Shown one piece after another: positions 53,691 through 64,000 of a stretch of DNA of 64,000 bases; position 1 is the stretch's first letter; each line of letters begins with the position of its first letter. The notes under the pieces are model-generated. The model was not told the DNA's origin, ran no database searches, and saw only the letters and a program-made list of their open reading frames with translations. The stretch lies in the NCBI GenBank assembly GCA_013400115.1, contig VXBP01008599.1, forward strand, positions 1 to 64,000, given 5' to 3'. Made by a program: the position numbers and the translations under genes. Source of the DNA: Rhinopomastus cyanomelas. Taxonomy: Eukaryota > Chordata > Aves > Bucerotiformes > Rhinopomastidae.

Positions 53691-54101
53691 GGCAGCTCTC
53701 AGAGAGCTAGTCCTTGGGCTGGTTTGAAGGGTTGCTCAAAACCTGCCTGTTGTCTCATAAGCTTGGGAAAACACCACTCTCACCAGGCTTGCAAGCCAGT
53801 GCAGGGCAGAACTGGGCACAGGTTACCTCATGGATCTGCCTCCAGGCTCAGCCCAGGATGTGCTGGTAGAGCCTCACCTGCCAGGCACCAACACTGGGCT
53901 TCAGCCCACCAGGCTTTACCTAGCAGGTGGGAACAGTCATCTATGATCCTACAGATCAACAGAATCATAGAATCATAGACCAGTGCATGTTTAGCTCAAG
54001 GTATTTTAGGTGTAGAGCATGGTCTCCACCACCTGTAGAGGAAGACTTGATGACTAGCTCAGACCAAGAAGCTCCTGCTAGGGGTATGTAAAGTCAGATG
54101 A
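53691..54101. other. Unassigned DNA
   Basis: Two isolated CR1-type octamers (AGAATCATAGAATCATAG, 53961-53978) with no recognisable 3' UTR attached. Confidence 0.4.
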
Positions 54102-54276
54102 GATCATAGAATCATAGAATCACTAGAGATTTGGAAGGGACCTCAAGAGATCATCCTGTCCAATCCCCCTGCCAGAGCAGGATCACCTAGACAAAGTCAC
54201 ACAGGAGCATATCCAGAAGGGTTTTAAATGTCTCCAGAGAAGGAGACTCCACAACCCCCCTGGGCAGCCTGTTCCA
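54102..54276 (-). mobile_element. CR1 group B, 175 bp
   Basis: Antisense ATCATAGAATCATAGAATCA, CTAGAGATTTGGAAGGGACC, CAAAGTCACACAGGAGCA, to GGGCAGCCTGTTCCAACG. Confidence 0.93.
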
Positions 54277-54771
54277 ACGAATCTCAGTGATCACCTGCCT
54301 CAAATAGGAGGATGACTCTGTTCTATTTGCACTGAGATCAATGTGATGGTGGTGCTCTAGCCATGGGCTTTCCTCCAGGGAATTGTCTCGTTCCTCAGGA
54401 AGGCAGAGGAACCACAGCTCAGCCTTTCTGGAAACCCCTCAACCCTTACAGATGCACCTCAGTCTCCTGGTGTTGCTGGGACCCATTCAATATGTGCTGT
54501 TTCCTTTGGGCTTCACAGGGAACTGAAGGAGATGTTTGTCTTTCTGAACCTTCCAGACAATGTTCTGATGGACTGGTGCAATGGCCAAGGAAAGGTTGGA
54601 AGTTCCTGGTCAACAACAACCACCTGGATGCCAGTGACCCCCCAGGTGAAAGAAGGACAATGGAAGTGATGGCAGCAGGTTTATTTCCCCCCTCAGCGAG
54701 GTTAAAAATAAATATTTGAAAGCTGAAAATTCCAGAATAAAGTTCATCCCAGTGTGAAGAAGATCCCAGTA
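54277..54771. other. Unassigned single-copy DNA
   Basis: Overlapping open frames (118 codons plus, 231 codons minus). The long minus frame spans the next CR1 in antisense and an N, so it is not a gene. Confidence 0.45.
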
Positions 54772-55017
54772 TGGTGATAGGACAAGGGGCAGTGGGTGCA
54801 AGCTGGATCATAGGAGGTTCTATATAAGTATCAGAAGGAACTTCTTCCCAGTGAGGGTGACAGAGCACTGGAACAGGCTGCCCAGGGGGGCTGTGGAGTC
54901 TCCTTCTCTGGAGATTTATAAAACCTGCCTNTTCCTGTACAACTTGGTCTAGATGACCCTGCTCTGGTAGGGGGATTGGACTAGATGATCTTTCAAGGTC
55001 CCTTTTGATCCCTAATG
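54772..55017 (+). mobile_element. CR1 group B, 246 bp, contains an N
   Basis: Sense TGGTGATAGGACAAGGGGCA to GATGATCTTTCAAGGTCCC. At 54931 a single N replaces about seven bases (CCTGCCT-N-TTCCTGTAC, where other copies read CTGGATGTGTTCC). Confidence 0.93.
54931..54931. other. Single ambiguous base
   Basis: N inside CR1 at a small apparent deletion. Like the N at 10020 it probably marks an assembly uncertainty in repeat DNA. Confidence 0.9.
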
Positions 55018-55349
55018 TGAAATCACAATAAAGTGGCAGAAACACAACTCTCAAGATTAAAGCCAGCTTCTTGCAGTCCTGTTGGAGAATTTGGTCCATA
55101 CCTGGAAACCAGCTTCCCAGGTGCTCCTGTGGGTGTTGCACTGAGAGCTTTCCCCTGGATCAGGAGCTTCTTAACAATCAGCTATCCATGTCCTTATCCT
55201 GCTGGAGCGTCTGTCCTACCCTGGTGATACATTTGAGATCTATAATCTAGGTGGGATTCAAAGCAATCCAAGATCTACAAACTCATCGGTTCTCATCAGT
55301 TGTTTCAGATAGAATTACTGAGATTAAAATCCAAGTAGCTAGAGCACTT
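55018..55349. other. Unassigned DNA
   Basis: Nothing recognised. Confidence 0.35.
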
Positions 55350-55436
55350 GAGGCCACGGTGTAGGGATTAGGGAGATGTTGGGACGAAGGCTGGACTTGA
55401 TCCTGGAGGTCTTTTCCAGATTCTATGATTCTAGGA
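55350..55436 (+). mobile_element. Old CR1 3' end with octamers
   Basis: AGGCTGGACTTGATCCTGGA, GGTCTTTTCCAGATTCTATG, ATTCTAGG. Sense orientation, diverged, 5'-truncated. Confidence 0.8.
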
Positions 55437-55799
55437 TTCGCTTTCTTTGCATCCATCCAGTTGCACTTGAACCTAAAGTCAAGCCCATCGTTGTCTGTGG
55501 GTGCTAAGAGGGTTCCTCTCAGGCTGCACATCCCTGGCCCCGTCGGCAGGTTGGTGATACCCATCACACAGAATCCATCTCAACCTGACTGCCGGACGGG
55601 CGGGTGCCGTCGCTGCAGCAAGACGCCTCAGAAGGGATCTGCGAACGTATTTATCTCCAGACACGTTGATTTTAAACAATGAAGTTGTAACACGGGGAAC
55701 TACATCGGCACTAGTGTGTTTGCCTAATAAGAGGCATTTTTCTCTCCCAAAGCCCTCTATTAAGGCCACTTTGCTTTGTTAACTTTCCTAGCATGTATC
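55437..55799. other. Unassigned DNA
   Basis: Nothing recognised. Confidence 0.35.
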
Positions 55800-56130
55800 C
55801 TCACCATAGCCTTCAACACCTGAAAAATTAGTGGAGGAATTTGACTGATTATAGAGGCTGTTTTCCTTGTTCCACTGCTGCTTCTAAAAGGGATACTCAG
55901 CAGAACTTGCATTTTTTTTTTTCATTTTGTGCTGTCTGCATGAGTAATTACCTCCCTGATTTCTGAGATGCAATTGAGTAGCTTCCACATTAGAAAAATC
56001 CAAAGATTGATAGAGCCATCTCTCCTAAAGGATTAGTTTGCTGCTGTAATTCCACCGAGTAGGTCATTCAAATAGCAAAATGCTACGAAGTCTAATTTCT
56101 CTTGTTTGTAAAAGCCAGGTATTGATACCT
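55800..56130. promoter_or_regulatory. Candidate conserved non-coding block
   Basis: TGCATGAGTAATTACCTCCC near 55938 and CAAATAGCAAAATGC near 56069. T-run at 55912-55921. Repeat-free otherwise, no coding frame. Confidence 0.35.
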
Positions 56131-56317
56131 ATTTAAAAGGATCTGAAAAGGGCTGCTTAGCCTTTTGAAGGGAAGAGCGTTTTCACGTTCCTGCTGTGGC
56201 TGCAGAGGGGCAGGGGGAGGAAGACGGCGCTCGGATTCCCAGAAGGGATCAACCCCGCGGCTGGTGATGGCAAAGTTGGAGAAAAGACCAGAGAGCAGAC
56301 AGCGACTGTGCAAAGTC
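56131..56317. other. Unassigned DNA
   Basis: Nothing recognised upstream of the CR1. Confidence 0.3.
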
Positions 56318-56847
56318 TTCCCCCTGGACTCAGCACTAGTGAGGCTGCACCTTGAGTACTGGGTCCAGTTTTGGGCACCTGAGCACAAGGGAGACATCAG
56401 GGTACTGGAGCAAGTGTAGAGGAGGGCAGTGAAGCTGGTGAAGGGCCTGAAGAATAAATCTGATGAGGAGAGATGGAGAGAGTTGGAGCTGTTCAGTTTG
56501 AGAAAGAGGAGGCTGATGGAGACCTCATCGCTCTCTACAACTGTCTGAAAGGACATTGCAGAGATGTCTGTGCTGGTCTCTTCTCACAGGTCATTAGCAA
56601 CAAAACCAGAGGGAAGGGCTTCAGGCTCCAACGAGGTAGCCTCAGACTGGACATCAGGAAGACATTCATAATGGAGAGAGTGGTCAGGCACTGGAATGGT
56701 CTGTCCAGGGTGTTGGATGTGTTTTAAAGTCACTTAGATGTAGTGTTGGGGGATCTGTTTTAGGGGTGACCTTGTAGAGTAGGGTTGATGGCTGGACTCA
56801 ATGACCTCAAGAGTCTTTTCCAACCTGCATGATTCTATGATTCTATG
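56318..56847 (+). mobile_element. CR1 group L, 530 bp
   Basis: Sense TTGAGTACTGGGTCCAGTTT, GGGCACCTGAGCACAAGGGA, through ORF2 to AGTCTTTTCCAACCTGCATG and ATTCTATGATTCTATGA. The coding frame is broken by a stop near 56418 and a shift near 56515, and the ORF2 end is shortened (stop at 56725). Sister to 46364-46905. Confidence 0.93.
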
Positions 56848-57211
56848 AAAGGTCCTGCGGAATGATGCAGCCTTTAGAAACTCCTCAGAACATCTCATCC
56901 TAGATTAGGGGACACCTTGATTGTCCTGGTCAGCCAAGGGATATCCCTTGAGTGCCAGCAGCCCAGCAGAGCCTGTGAAGGGGGCACTGCCCCATGAGTG
57001 GGCATGGAAACAGCCAGAAGAAGAGAAATTCTAGGTGTTTTCACAAATAGAGGAGGAGGGGTCGTGTGTGTGTTTCAAGACCAGGGTCATCCATCCACTG
57101 TGACAAGGTGACAAGTTTTCATTGCTCTTAGTGTATGTGAGAAAAACACCAGCCCAGATCTGCACTACCCTGACTTCATATAAAACATTTACTCAGCAGT
57201 TGGTCAAAGGA
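56848..57211. other. Unassigned DNA
   Basis: Nothing recognised. Confidence 0.35.
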
Positions 57212-57740
57212 GGGGATTCTTCCCCTCTACTCTGCACTGGTGAGACCCCCACCTGGAGTCACTGGGTCCAGTTCTGGAGTCCCCAACATCAGAAAGACAG
57301 AGGGCTCCTGGAAGGTGTCTAGAGGAGAGCAACTACAGTGCTCAGAGGGCTAGAGGACAGGCTGAGCAAGGTGGGGTTGTTCAGCCTGGAGAAGAGGAGG
57401 CTCGTAGCAGCTTTCCAATCTCTGAAGGGGGCTACAAGAAAGCTGAGGGAGGGCTTTTGGTGCAGGTGGTGGTGAGAGGACAAGGGGAAAGGGTTCCAAT
57501 CTTGAAGAGGGGCAATTGAGTTTGGACATGAGGAACCAATTCTTTGCTGTGAGGGTGCTGAGGTGCTGGAACAGGTTGCCCAAGGAAGCTGTGGCTGCCC
57601 CATCCCTGGCAGTGTTGAAGGCCAGGTTGGGTGGGACCCTGAGTAACCTGCTCTAGTGCAGGTGCCCCTGCCTGTGCAGGGGGGTTGGTACTGGATGATC
57701 TTTGAGGTTCCTTCCAACCCCAGCCATGCTGTGATTCTAT
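57212..57740 (+). mobile_element. CR1 group G, 530 bp
   Basis: Sense TCTACTCTGCACTGGTGAGA, GTTCAGCCTGGAGAAGAGGA, GGAACAGGTTGCCCAAGGAA, to TGATCTTTGAGGTTCCTTCC and TGCTGTGATTCTAT. ORF2 is broken by several shifts. Closest to 25831-26210 and 3400-4055. Confidence 0.92.
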
Positions 57741-58049
57741 TGTATCAGGAACTTTAATCTATTGAAGATATTCTGGGACAAGTGCTGGCAGCGTTTGTTA
57801 TTCCAGTGCCTTTTCATTAAAATCCATTTCCCCCTGTAAGTGAATAATGACAGGAGAACTTTTGACAGCGCGCTGGAGCAGGAATTCATCTAAGCATCAC
57901 GGGTACGACCGTAAGTGATGCAGACTGCAGCTGTGATTCTGATAAATAATTGTGCCAACATCATTTTATCAGGGAAAAATTACTGACTTCCTCTTTCTAA
58001 GCAAAAAAACCCTCCTTTTTGAAAGAAAAAAGCCACCACTGAAATCCTA
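57741..58049. promoter_or_regulatory. Candidate conserved non-coding block
   Basis: TTTCATTAAAATCCATTTCC near 57810, GTAAGTGAATAATGACAGG near 57836 and CTGATAAATAATTGTGCC near 57938. Repeat-free with a TGATAAAT/ATTTTATCA pair (57939 and 57963) in opposite orientation. Confidence 0.37.
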
Positions 58050-58098
58050 AATCATAGAATCGTTGAATCATTAGGGATTGGAAGGGACCTCGAATAAC
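58050..58098 (-). mobile_element. CR1 group B stub, 48 bp
   Basis: ATCATAGAATCGTTGAATCA, TTAGGGATTGGAAGGGACC, TCGAA, then unique DNA. Truncated at the same base as 49089-49126. Confidence 0.82.
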
Positions 58099-60243
58099 AG
58101 CTTTTTATGCAGAAAACTGAAACCACATTGAACTCTTAAACTGACAAACATATTTTGTGATAATCCTAGGAGGGGAAAAAAACCCCCTGCTAATAGAAAA
58201 TGTAAATAATAAATAACATTCCTCTGCTTTTCAGGAAAACAAATGTTTTCCTTCCATTGAAGTGCTACAGCAGTTGAGTGGTACCTGGGCGCCCCCCAAG
58301 CCTGTTCCACATCCTGACTGATGTTCAAGAGATGCTCAGTGATTCCTACCAGGGCCTGGCCGTTAATTTGAAAGGCAGGATTGAATCTGTGGTCTGCTCT
58401 GAAGTCGGCTGAGCTGAAGCACGAAAGCTCCTTGTGAGTTAGGTGCACATCTAATTAATTGGAATCCAGCCTCCCCAGACAAGCCGCAGATGCTCCGCTC
58501 GCTCCGCGCGGCGCCTCCCAGCCAGCTGCACCGCTCTGCTCGGCGACACTACCCTGTAGCTAAACATCTGGAGAAACCTGCGGAAGAGAATGATAAACAC
58601 TTGTACAACTCTGCCAGGCGGGCTCCTGAGAGCAACTGCAAGGGGAAGGAGGGGGGGGCTGCATATGGGGGCAACCAGGGGTTTAAACCTCAGCACCCCA
58701 CGAGAGAGGAGCATGCTGCAACCCACAAGGATCTCCATCAGTGTCTGCGAAATCTCTGCGCTCTGCAGGGCAGGAGTCCAGTTTTCACTGGGTTTCACCC
58801 CAAAAGTGCCCGTTGCACTGTTTGTTTCAGCTGGGTGAGCTCAGGTGGACATGAACCGTCACAGAGAGGACACTTTCAAATCACCCCCGGCCACCTCTCC
58901 TTTAGAGAACTAAAGGTGATGACGTTTCTCTCCTCCCGATTTGCTCCTCTCCCACTGCTGTAGCGGCTCCTCCTCAAGGCTGTCGGTGCCCAAGAGGCTG
59001 TTGGAGCTCTCTTCAGACCCATCCAGCCAACCCCTCTGGTCTCACTGTGGACACCCCACATGACCACACAGGCACCACAGGATAGAATTCTGCAAAAAAG
59101 ACTAAAAATGTTAAAATTCCAGATTTGATATGGAGTCAGCCCTTACGCGGAAGGCGAACGGCTGCAGGGCAGCATCAACCGCCCCCTCCAGTGCCTCTTG
59201 ACCACCAGCCTCCTAACCAGGCGACTTGCAGGAGCAGCGAGGGACTCAACCTACCCAACTTCACCATGTTCCGAGTGGCTTTGGGCTGCTGCCAGGGGCC
59301 GAGCTCTCGCCTGACACGTCAGAGCTGACCATAAGGCTGCAAGCACGAGAGGAAGTTTTGCTGGCAAGCTGCTGGTTTTCTGAACAAAAATACTCATTTT
59401 TAAAGGGGGTTATCTGAGAAATCTTTTTCCTCCCCACCCCCCAAATGAAGAAAACTACTACTTTTTTAAAAAAAACTATTGATTTGGGTAAATTCCAGGT
59501 GTCTTCTTTTGCTCGTGTGATGTTGTTTGATGTCACTACAGAAACGTAGGGATTTTATCAATAGCCCAGAGCCAGACCCCAGTAGTTAAATAACCCCCCA
59601 GGAACTTGCTACCTGGGCGTCTGATACCCTGACGCCCGCGGTGCTGGAGAGGTTGGCAAGGGGTAGGGAGCATCACTGAAAGAGAGGAGAAAAGAGATGA
59701 AATCAGAAAACCTCTCTATCAATCTGCCAAGCTGTCAGAAATGCTTGTTCTGAAACAATTCCTCTCATTTCCAATAAATTATGTCAGGACTGGATAAAAG
59801 GCACAGACAGCGGGTCTGGAGACAGACAGCTTCCTCTCCCAAGCTCTGTGCAAGCAGTTTGAGCTGAACCTGGCATCGCCACCAGATGACGGTGGGTCTG
59901 GGCGCTGTTAATGTGGGAATCTGAGCAGCTCCCGAGGAGGACGAGCAGGTCCTGAGGCACATTCCACTTCCTCCTGCCCCAGGGGCTCTCGCCGGAGGGG
60001 AGGAGGGCTCCTTGGTTTAGGCTGACTGTGCCAGAACTGAAGTGAACCTCTAATTCAGCACTGGTTCTGTGTGACAGCAAACACACCCTGTGGAGACCAT
60101 CAAGATACAGACCCAAAGGATACTTGGGGAATTGAGGAACAAGGTGTCCATCACCCAGCCTTACAAAGCTCAGTAAGAGCATCTTGAGCTGCACGATACC
60201 AGCGGTATGAGCCACGCTTGGGAAGCATCGGTGGTGCTTGGGT
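58099..60243. other. Unassigned single-copy DNA, 2.1 kb
   Basis: No gene recognised. The longest frame is 157 codons (58490-58963 +), starting in a CpG-rich patch, without a domain. TCTAATTAATTGG near 58450 and A/T runs at 59462-59476 are the only AT-rich spots. Confidence 0.42.
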
Positions 60244-60592
60244 GATGGAAAAGAGGAGACTGAGAGGTGACCCCATTAATGTCTATAAATATGTGAAGGG
60301 TGGGTGTCAGGATGGAGCCAGGCTCTTCTCAGTGTCATCTAGTGATAGGATAAGGGGCAATGGGTGTGAGCTGGAGGTTCCACATCAATATGAGAAGGAA
60401 CATCTTCACAGTGAGGGTGACAGAGCACTGGGACAGTCTGCCCAGGGAGATTGTGGAGTCTCCTTCAATGGAGATGTTTAAAACCCACCTGGATGTGTTC
60501 CTGTGCAACTTGGTCTAGGTGATCCTGCTGTGTCGGGGGTTGGACTAGATGATCTTTTGAGGTCCCTTCCAATCCCTAATGATTCTATTATG
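60244..60592 (+). mobile_element. CR1 group B, 349 bp
   Basis: Sense GATGGAAAAGAGGAGACTGA to TTTTGAGGTCCCTTCCAATC and ATGATTCTATTATG. Small deletions at 60310 and 60375 leave an 87-codon partly shifted ORF2 remnant (60218-60481). Confidence 0.93.
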
Positions 60593-60805
60593 TGAAGGCA
60601 GAGCACTGCCTGGCTGAGGAGGGATGAAACCCACGTAGAAAACACAAGTGAAACCAGGTATTAAAGCAGCAGAAAAGGATAACAAGGTGTGTGGGGGGTC
60701 TTGGGGGTGGTGATGGCCAAAGCACCCTAACCGTTCAGTCTGCTGCTTTACCCTGATGTTACAGAGCCCAAAGAAGGAACAGAAAGCAGAAAGAGAGGTG
60801 TTGAC

Positions 60806-60870
60806 AGGGGGTTGAAACTAGATCTTTAAAGATCCTTTGAAAGGTTCTTTAAGGTCCTTTCAAACCTACA
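60806..60870 (+). mobile_element. Old CR1 tail with internal duplication
   Basis: CAGGGGGTTGAAACTAGATC, then CTTTAAAGATCCTTTGAAAG and GTTCTTTAAGGTCCTTTCAA. The TTTAARGxTCCTTT stretch is present twice, probably a small local duplication. Confidence 0.6.
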
Positions 60871-61140
60871 GATGCTGGGCTGAGCCACCACAGAGGTGTC
60901 TCACTGGGCTGCTCCAGACCATGTATGTGGGGAGACCTCCACAGTCACCATCTTTCAACCACTGTTCAGCATATTCATCGGGAGAAGTACCCAGCCTGAT
61001 ATTGGTCCTGCCCAAGCGGGCAGCTCCAGGGAAAAGCTTTGTGAGCTGATCTCTGCTGCACTGGAACTTAAAGAACATTTCACTGACACCAAAGCTCCAT
61101 CCCAGAGCTAAAAGGCAGCCAGCACCTACTGAAACACATG

Positions 61141-61276
61141 GAATCACCATCCTTGGATGTGTTGCAAAAGATCTGGAGCTTTGGGACAGAGTTTAGCAGT
61201 GGCCTTGGGTCGGTTGGGTTCATGGCTGGGCTTTATGTGGTCTTTCTCAGCCTAAACAGGTCAATGATCCTATGAA
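61141..61276 (+). mobile_element. Old CR1 3' end
   Basis: CCATCCTTGGATGTGTTGCA, GTTTAGCAGTGGCCTTGGG, TCATGGCTGGGCTTTATGTG, CAATGATCCTATGAA. Sense, diverged, with a degraded octamer. Confidence 0.72.
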
Positions 61277-61295
61277 AGCTGTTAGACGATGCAAG

Positions 61296-61360
61296 GATCA
61301 CAGAACCACAGACTGGCTAAGGTTGGAAAGGGACCATGGAGACCATCCCATGCGGCAGTT
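61296..61360 (-). mobile_element. Old CR1 tail
   Basis: ATCACAGAACCACAGACTGG, CTAAGGTTGGAAAGGGACC, ATGGAGACCATCCCATGC. Antisense. It faces the preceding copy tail to tail with a 19-bp gap. Confidence 0.72.
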
Positions 61361-62169
61361 TGACTCCATCAGACAGCAACTACCAGGAAAGGAGCCATGA
61401 TGTGGTGAGAATACACATGGGGGAAGAAAGAAGACTCCTTGACTGCTGTCCCAGATGGTGGGAGATGAGCACCAGCTTATTAACTGCTGCGTGGAGGATT
61501 CCTCTGTATTTATAGCGGAAGTGTTGGAGGTGCTGGGACGGAGCCATTCGCACAAATGCACTGCGATAGAGTCCCCGCGGCGTCAGCAGTGGGTGAAGAA
61601 CACCCACAGCACACCAGGCATGAGAGTAACCCACGTGAGCAAACACAAACCCCACCTGGCATTATCCAGGACACAGAGCAGGATGTAATTGGCCAGATAT
61701 CGGAGTCTGCAGCTCATTCTCTGAGACACGGGTTAAGCAGCGGCTGCTCAAAGGTGATGGGGAAGCGTGATTGAAAATTGAGCTGATCAGAGCTCTCTGT
61801 GCTGAATTACCTCCACTGTGAGCTGCAAGGGTGGGAAGAAGAGGGGAGATGGAGCCAAGGAGGTTGTTCACTCACTCACTCACTCACTCACTCACTCACT
61901 CACTCACTCACTCACTCACAGCTAGTGCTGCCCTTAGACCTTCTTTGTAAGACGATAAGATATGGAAACCTAGTCCCAACTTTTATACAACTGAAGTCCT
62001 CTTGGTCTTATCTTTCAAATAATTTTAAATTTCTTTGTTCCAGCGTGTGGTTGCAGGACAGGGACTGGGGAGACAAGACGCCATGCTCTGCAGGACGCCT
62101 GGGTTTCGCTGCACTCGTGACCCCACTCGTGACACCAAACGCGTTGAAGCATCACTGGGTCTCCTGAGA
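61361..62169. other. Unassigned DNA
   Basis: No gene recognised. Holds the tetranucleotide run at 61868. Confidence 0.4.
61868..61919. repeat. TCAC tetranucleotide microsatellite
   Basis: About 13 uninterrupted TCAC/CACT units over 52 bp. Likely polymorphic. Confidence 0.97.
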
Positions 62170-62250
62170 TCACAGAATCACAGAATCTTGGGGGCTTCTA
62201 GTCCTCAAAAGGTCATCTAGTCCAATCCCCCAATCTCTGCAAAGCCAAGA
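62170..62250 (-). mobile_element. Diverged CR1 tail
   Basis: ATCACAGAATCACAGAATCT octamers, then GGGGGCTTCTAGTCCTC and AAGGTCATCTAGTCCAATCC. An unusual 3' UTR variant. Confidence 0.7.
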
Positions 62251-63518
62251 GCTTCAGGAAGAATGAGCATCACTACATCTCTCTAACCCTTACAGATCAT
62301 GTAGGCATTTCCAAGGCTCTGCTTCCTCATGTCCTCCTTGACTTCACCACCACACGCACCTTTCCCAACCTTCCCCAAACACCCCTGACTGAGGACAAGC
62401 AGTTCTTCACCACCACACGCACCTCTTCCAACCTTCCCCAAACACCCCTGGCTGAGGACAAGTGGTTCAGGACACACAGAGCCACAAGAGGTTTCTGAGA
62501 GGTTTTAGCATCATTGCATGGCACAGCAGAACCTGCGGGGTAGCTGGACAACAGGTGGGTTTCCAACAAGGAGGATGAGACAGAAAATACTGACACTTGG
62601 AGATGAGCTGGTTGCCAGAAGAAACCTGAGCCTGGCACCAGCTCACCAGGTGTCCCTGCTGCTGGCTGCCCCTTTGCTCCAACAGAAATGGGAGCAGAAG
62701 CCACGGGATGCTGTTTACTGGGAACCATAGCAACTTCCAAGACCATTAGCTGCAGTCACGGACAGCTCCTCTACCTGACTGAAGGGCTGGATGTGTGATA
62801 TTTAGTCTGACCTATAAAAATATCTCTGGAGCAACCTGCGTGCATAAGTGTCACATCAAATGTTTGTCATACAAGGTATGTGACACGAGGCACCTGATGG
62901 AGCATCGCTGCAACTGAAGTGGGATCTGCCCCTTTAAAAGGCTCCTAATATCCAGCTCAGACACTACAAAAAACAGCTGGTGACAGTGGCCGGTCACAGG
63001 GGGTGAAGAGCAGATCTTCCCCACTACATCCTCACTTACAGGAGCTTCTATTCTCAGGTATCAAGTAGTTTTATCAAGCAGCCACGTTATTACCAGCGCC
63101 AATCCAGAGTTCTCCTTCAATGCCACCAAAGATGGCAAAGAGCCACCCTGTGGACACCCAAGCATAAGGCCAGAGCTCTGTGGAGATGGAGGATGAATCA
63201 TGTTTCCAGCTGTGGGGGCTCCTAAAGCACAGTAACAGCCAGTGGTCCCCCAGGGGGGCTAAAGCCAGCCCATGGAGGTGCCACCACCCTTGTTCCCCAT
63301 TCCAGGTACAGTGAGATGCTGCTCCTTCAAGTGGCTGGTCCAGTGTGACAAACACACAGCAGAAGCTGGGAGATGTACTTGGCCAACAGAGTTAGACCTG
63401 AAGTACTTAGCAGAGCAACTGTGGCTCCTCGAGTTGTCTCTCCATAGAGGCTGCTCCTAACAAACCACTTGCACGTACAAGGGCACCTTCAGGTTGGTGT
63501 TTGATGCTTACCCATCGG
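62251..63518. other. Unassigned single-copy DNA
   Basis: No gene recognised. Contains the 63-bp tandem duplication. The open frames on the minus strand around 62327-62746 include its two units. Confidence 0.42.
62343..62468. repeat. 63-bp tandem duplication
   Basis: Two adjacent units (62343-62405, 62406-62468) both holding TTCACCACCACACGCACC, CCAACCTTCCCCAAACACCC and GCTGAGGACAAG-like ends. They differ at a few positions. 63 bp equals 21 codons, so a minus-strand frame shows a repeated ARGVWGRL/VRGVWGRL segment. Probably fortuitous. Confidence 0.92.
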
Positions 63519-63575
63519 TTTGTTGGGCTGGATGGGGCTCTGGGCAGCCTGGTCTAGTGGAGGGTGTTCCCGTGT
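63519..63575 (+). mobile_element. Short CR1 fragment
   Basis: TTGTTGGGCTGGATGGGGCT, CTGGGCAGCCTGGTCTAGTG, GAGGGTGTTCCCGTG. Sense ORF2 end and stop. The 3' UTR after it is missing. Confidence 0.72.
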
Positions 63576-64000
63576 TACCCAGGAAACACAAAATCCCAGC
63601 CATGTGCCAAACAGAAAAGGCAATTCCAAATTTGCTTGGGCTTTTAAAATGATTGTGATGGGTTGTAAGTATTTACAGGAGCGGTGCTGGAAGGTGATCC
63701 TTCTGCTCCTAAGAACTGGGGGGCATCATGGAGCGCACGGAGTCTAAAATACGATGCATGGAGAAATGTCAACAAATTGCTTGGCCTAAGGAAAAGAAAA
63801 AAGGAAAATGAAGAAATGTTGTCAGCTAAAAAAAATTAGACCCTAAGTGTCTTCTAGATTTGATGGCAGTGTAGGCAGTTGCCACAAAACATCCTGCCTC
63901 TACCAAGCACTGGACCTCCACAGCACCAGGCCTTTTTCTGTTTGCAGTGCGTAGATTTGTGATTGAACACATATTCTTGCTTCACGGGGCTCCGTGGGGA
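63576..64000. other. Unassigned DNA to window end
   Basis: A-rich at 63786-63836. No gene or repeat recognised. Confidence 0.4.

Noticed and set aside
54446..55141. 231-codon minus-strand frame
   Set aside because: It crosses an N and most of its middle is the antisense of a CR1 element.
57319..57717. 132-codon minus-strand frame
   Set aside because: It is the antisense shadow of the group G CR1 at 57212-57740.
61799..62167. 122-codon frame with SLTH repeats
   Set aside because: The repeat is only the TCAC microsatellite translated.
1..64000. Endogenous retrovirus or LTR element
   Set aside because: I saw no LTR pair, primer-binding site, or gag/pol/env-like frame. The only RT sequence is of the CR1 LINE type.

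Overview
This window looks like nuclear DNA from a bird. The main evidence is about 57 loci of chicken-repeat-1 (CR1) LINE retrotransposon. By my hand tally they cover roughly 16 kb, about a quarter of the window. Nearly all are 5'-truncated copies that keep the end of ORF2 and the short 3' UTR. Most end in the CR1 terminal octamer (ATTCTATG read in sense, CATAGAAT in antisense). One CR1 group dominates and supplies most of the longest and cleanest copies. Its antisense tail carries TTAGGGATTGGAAGGGACC. Such a heavy CR1 load, with one apparently recent group, fits woodpecker-like (Piciformes) or hornbill/hoopoe-like birds better than songbirds or chicken. That placement is inference from general knowledge of avian repeats, not something the window proves.

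I found no credible host protein-coding gene, tRNA, rRNA, CRISPR array or LTR retrovirus. Open frames longer than 100 codons are either CR1 ORF2 remnants, antisense shadows of CR1, or isolated frames with no recognisable domain. The CR1 fragments lie in single-copy DNA. Parts of that DNA look like vertebrate conserved non-coding elements: they are AT-rich, repeat-free, full of TAATTA homeodomain-type cores, and contain short perfect palindromes. The best blocks are at about 13.4-14.0, 17.5-18.1, 19.7-20.2, 28.9-30.5, 31.6-31.9, 36.7-37.3, 42.5-43.4, 47.9-48.3 and 57.8-58.0 kb. The simplest reading is a gene desert or very large intron near a developmental regulator. I cannot name the gene from sequence alone.

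Layout: 0-13 kb is CR1-rich and includes nested CR1-in-CR1 insertions at 1.5-2.1 and 12.1-13.25 kb. 13-24 kb alternates candidate regulatory blocks with CR1, including a nested composite element at 16.2-16.9 kb. 24.67-25.79 kb holds the longest CR1 (1.1 kb), flanked by a perfect 13-bp direct repeat. 28-32 kb is the quietest stretch. Its main repeat is a 47-unit array of the CR1 terminal octamer at 30.9-31.3 kb. 33.0-33.2 kb has a 21-bp minisatellite. 34-49 kb mixes regulatory-looking blocks with CR1. 49-64 kb is again CR1-rich with a few tandem duplications.

Informal group labels used below are mine, not database names. B is the dominant group. A has AGGGTTAGAAGGGACCACAGG in antisense. G has GGTTGGAAGGGACCTTA in antisense. 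S has a tail ending near CTCCAGCCTCAGTCATGCTG in sense. L has GGTTGGAAAAGACCCTTGGG in antisense. M has GATGCCCTTTGGAGGTCCC in sense. N has a tail near TCTGGGATTCT in sense. The most interesting structure is a recurrent chimera in which the A-group 3' end is joined to an extra B-group tail. It occurs at four separate loci, and at one of them it is flanked by a target-site duplication, which suggests the dimeric-tailed element moved as a unit.
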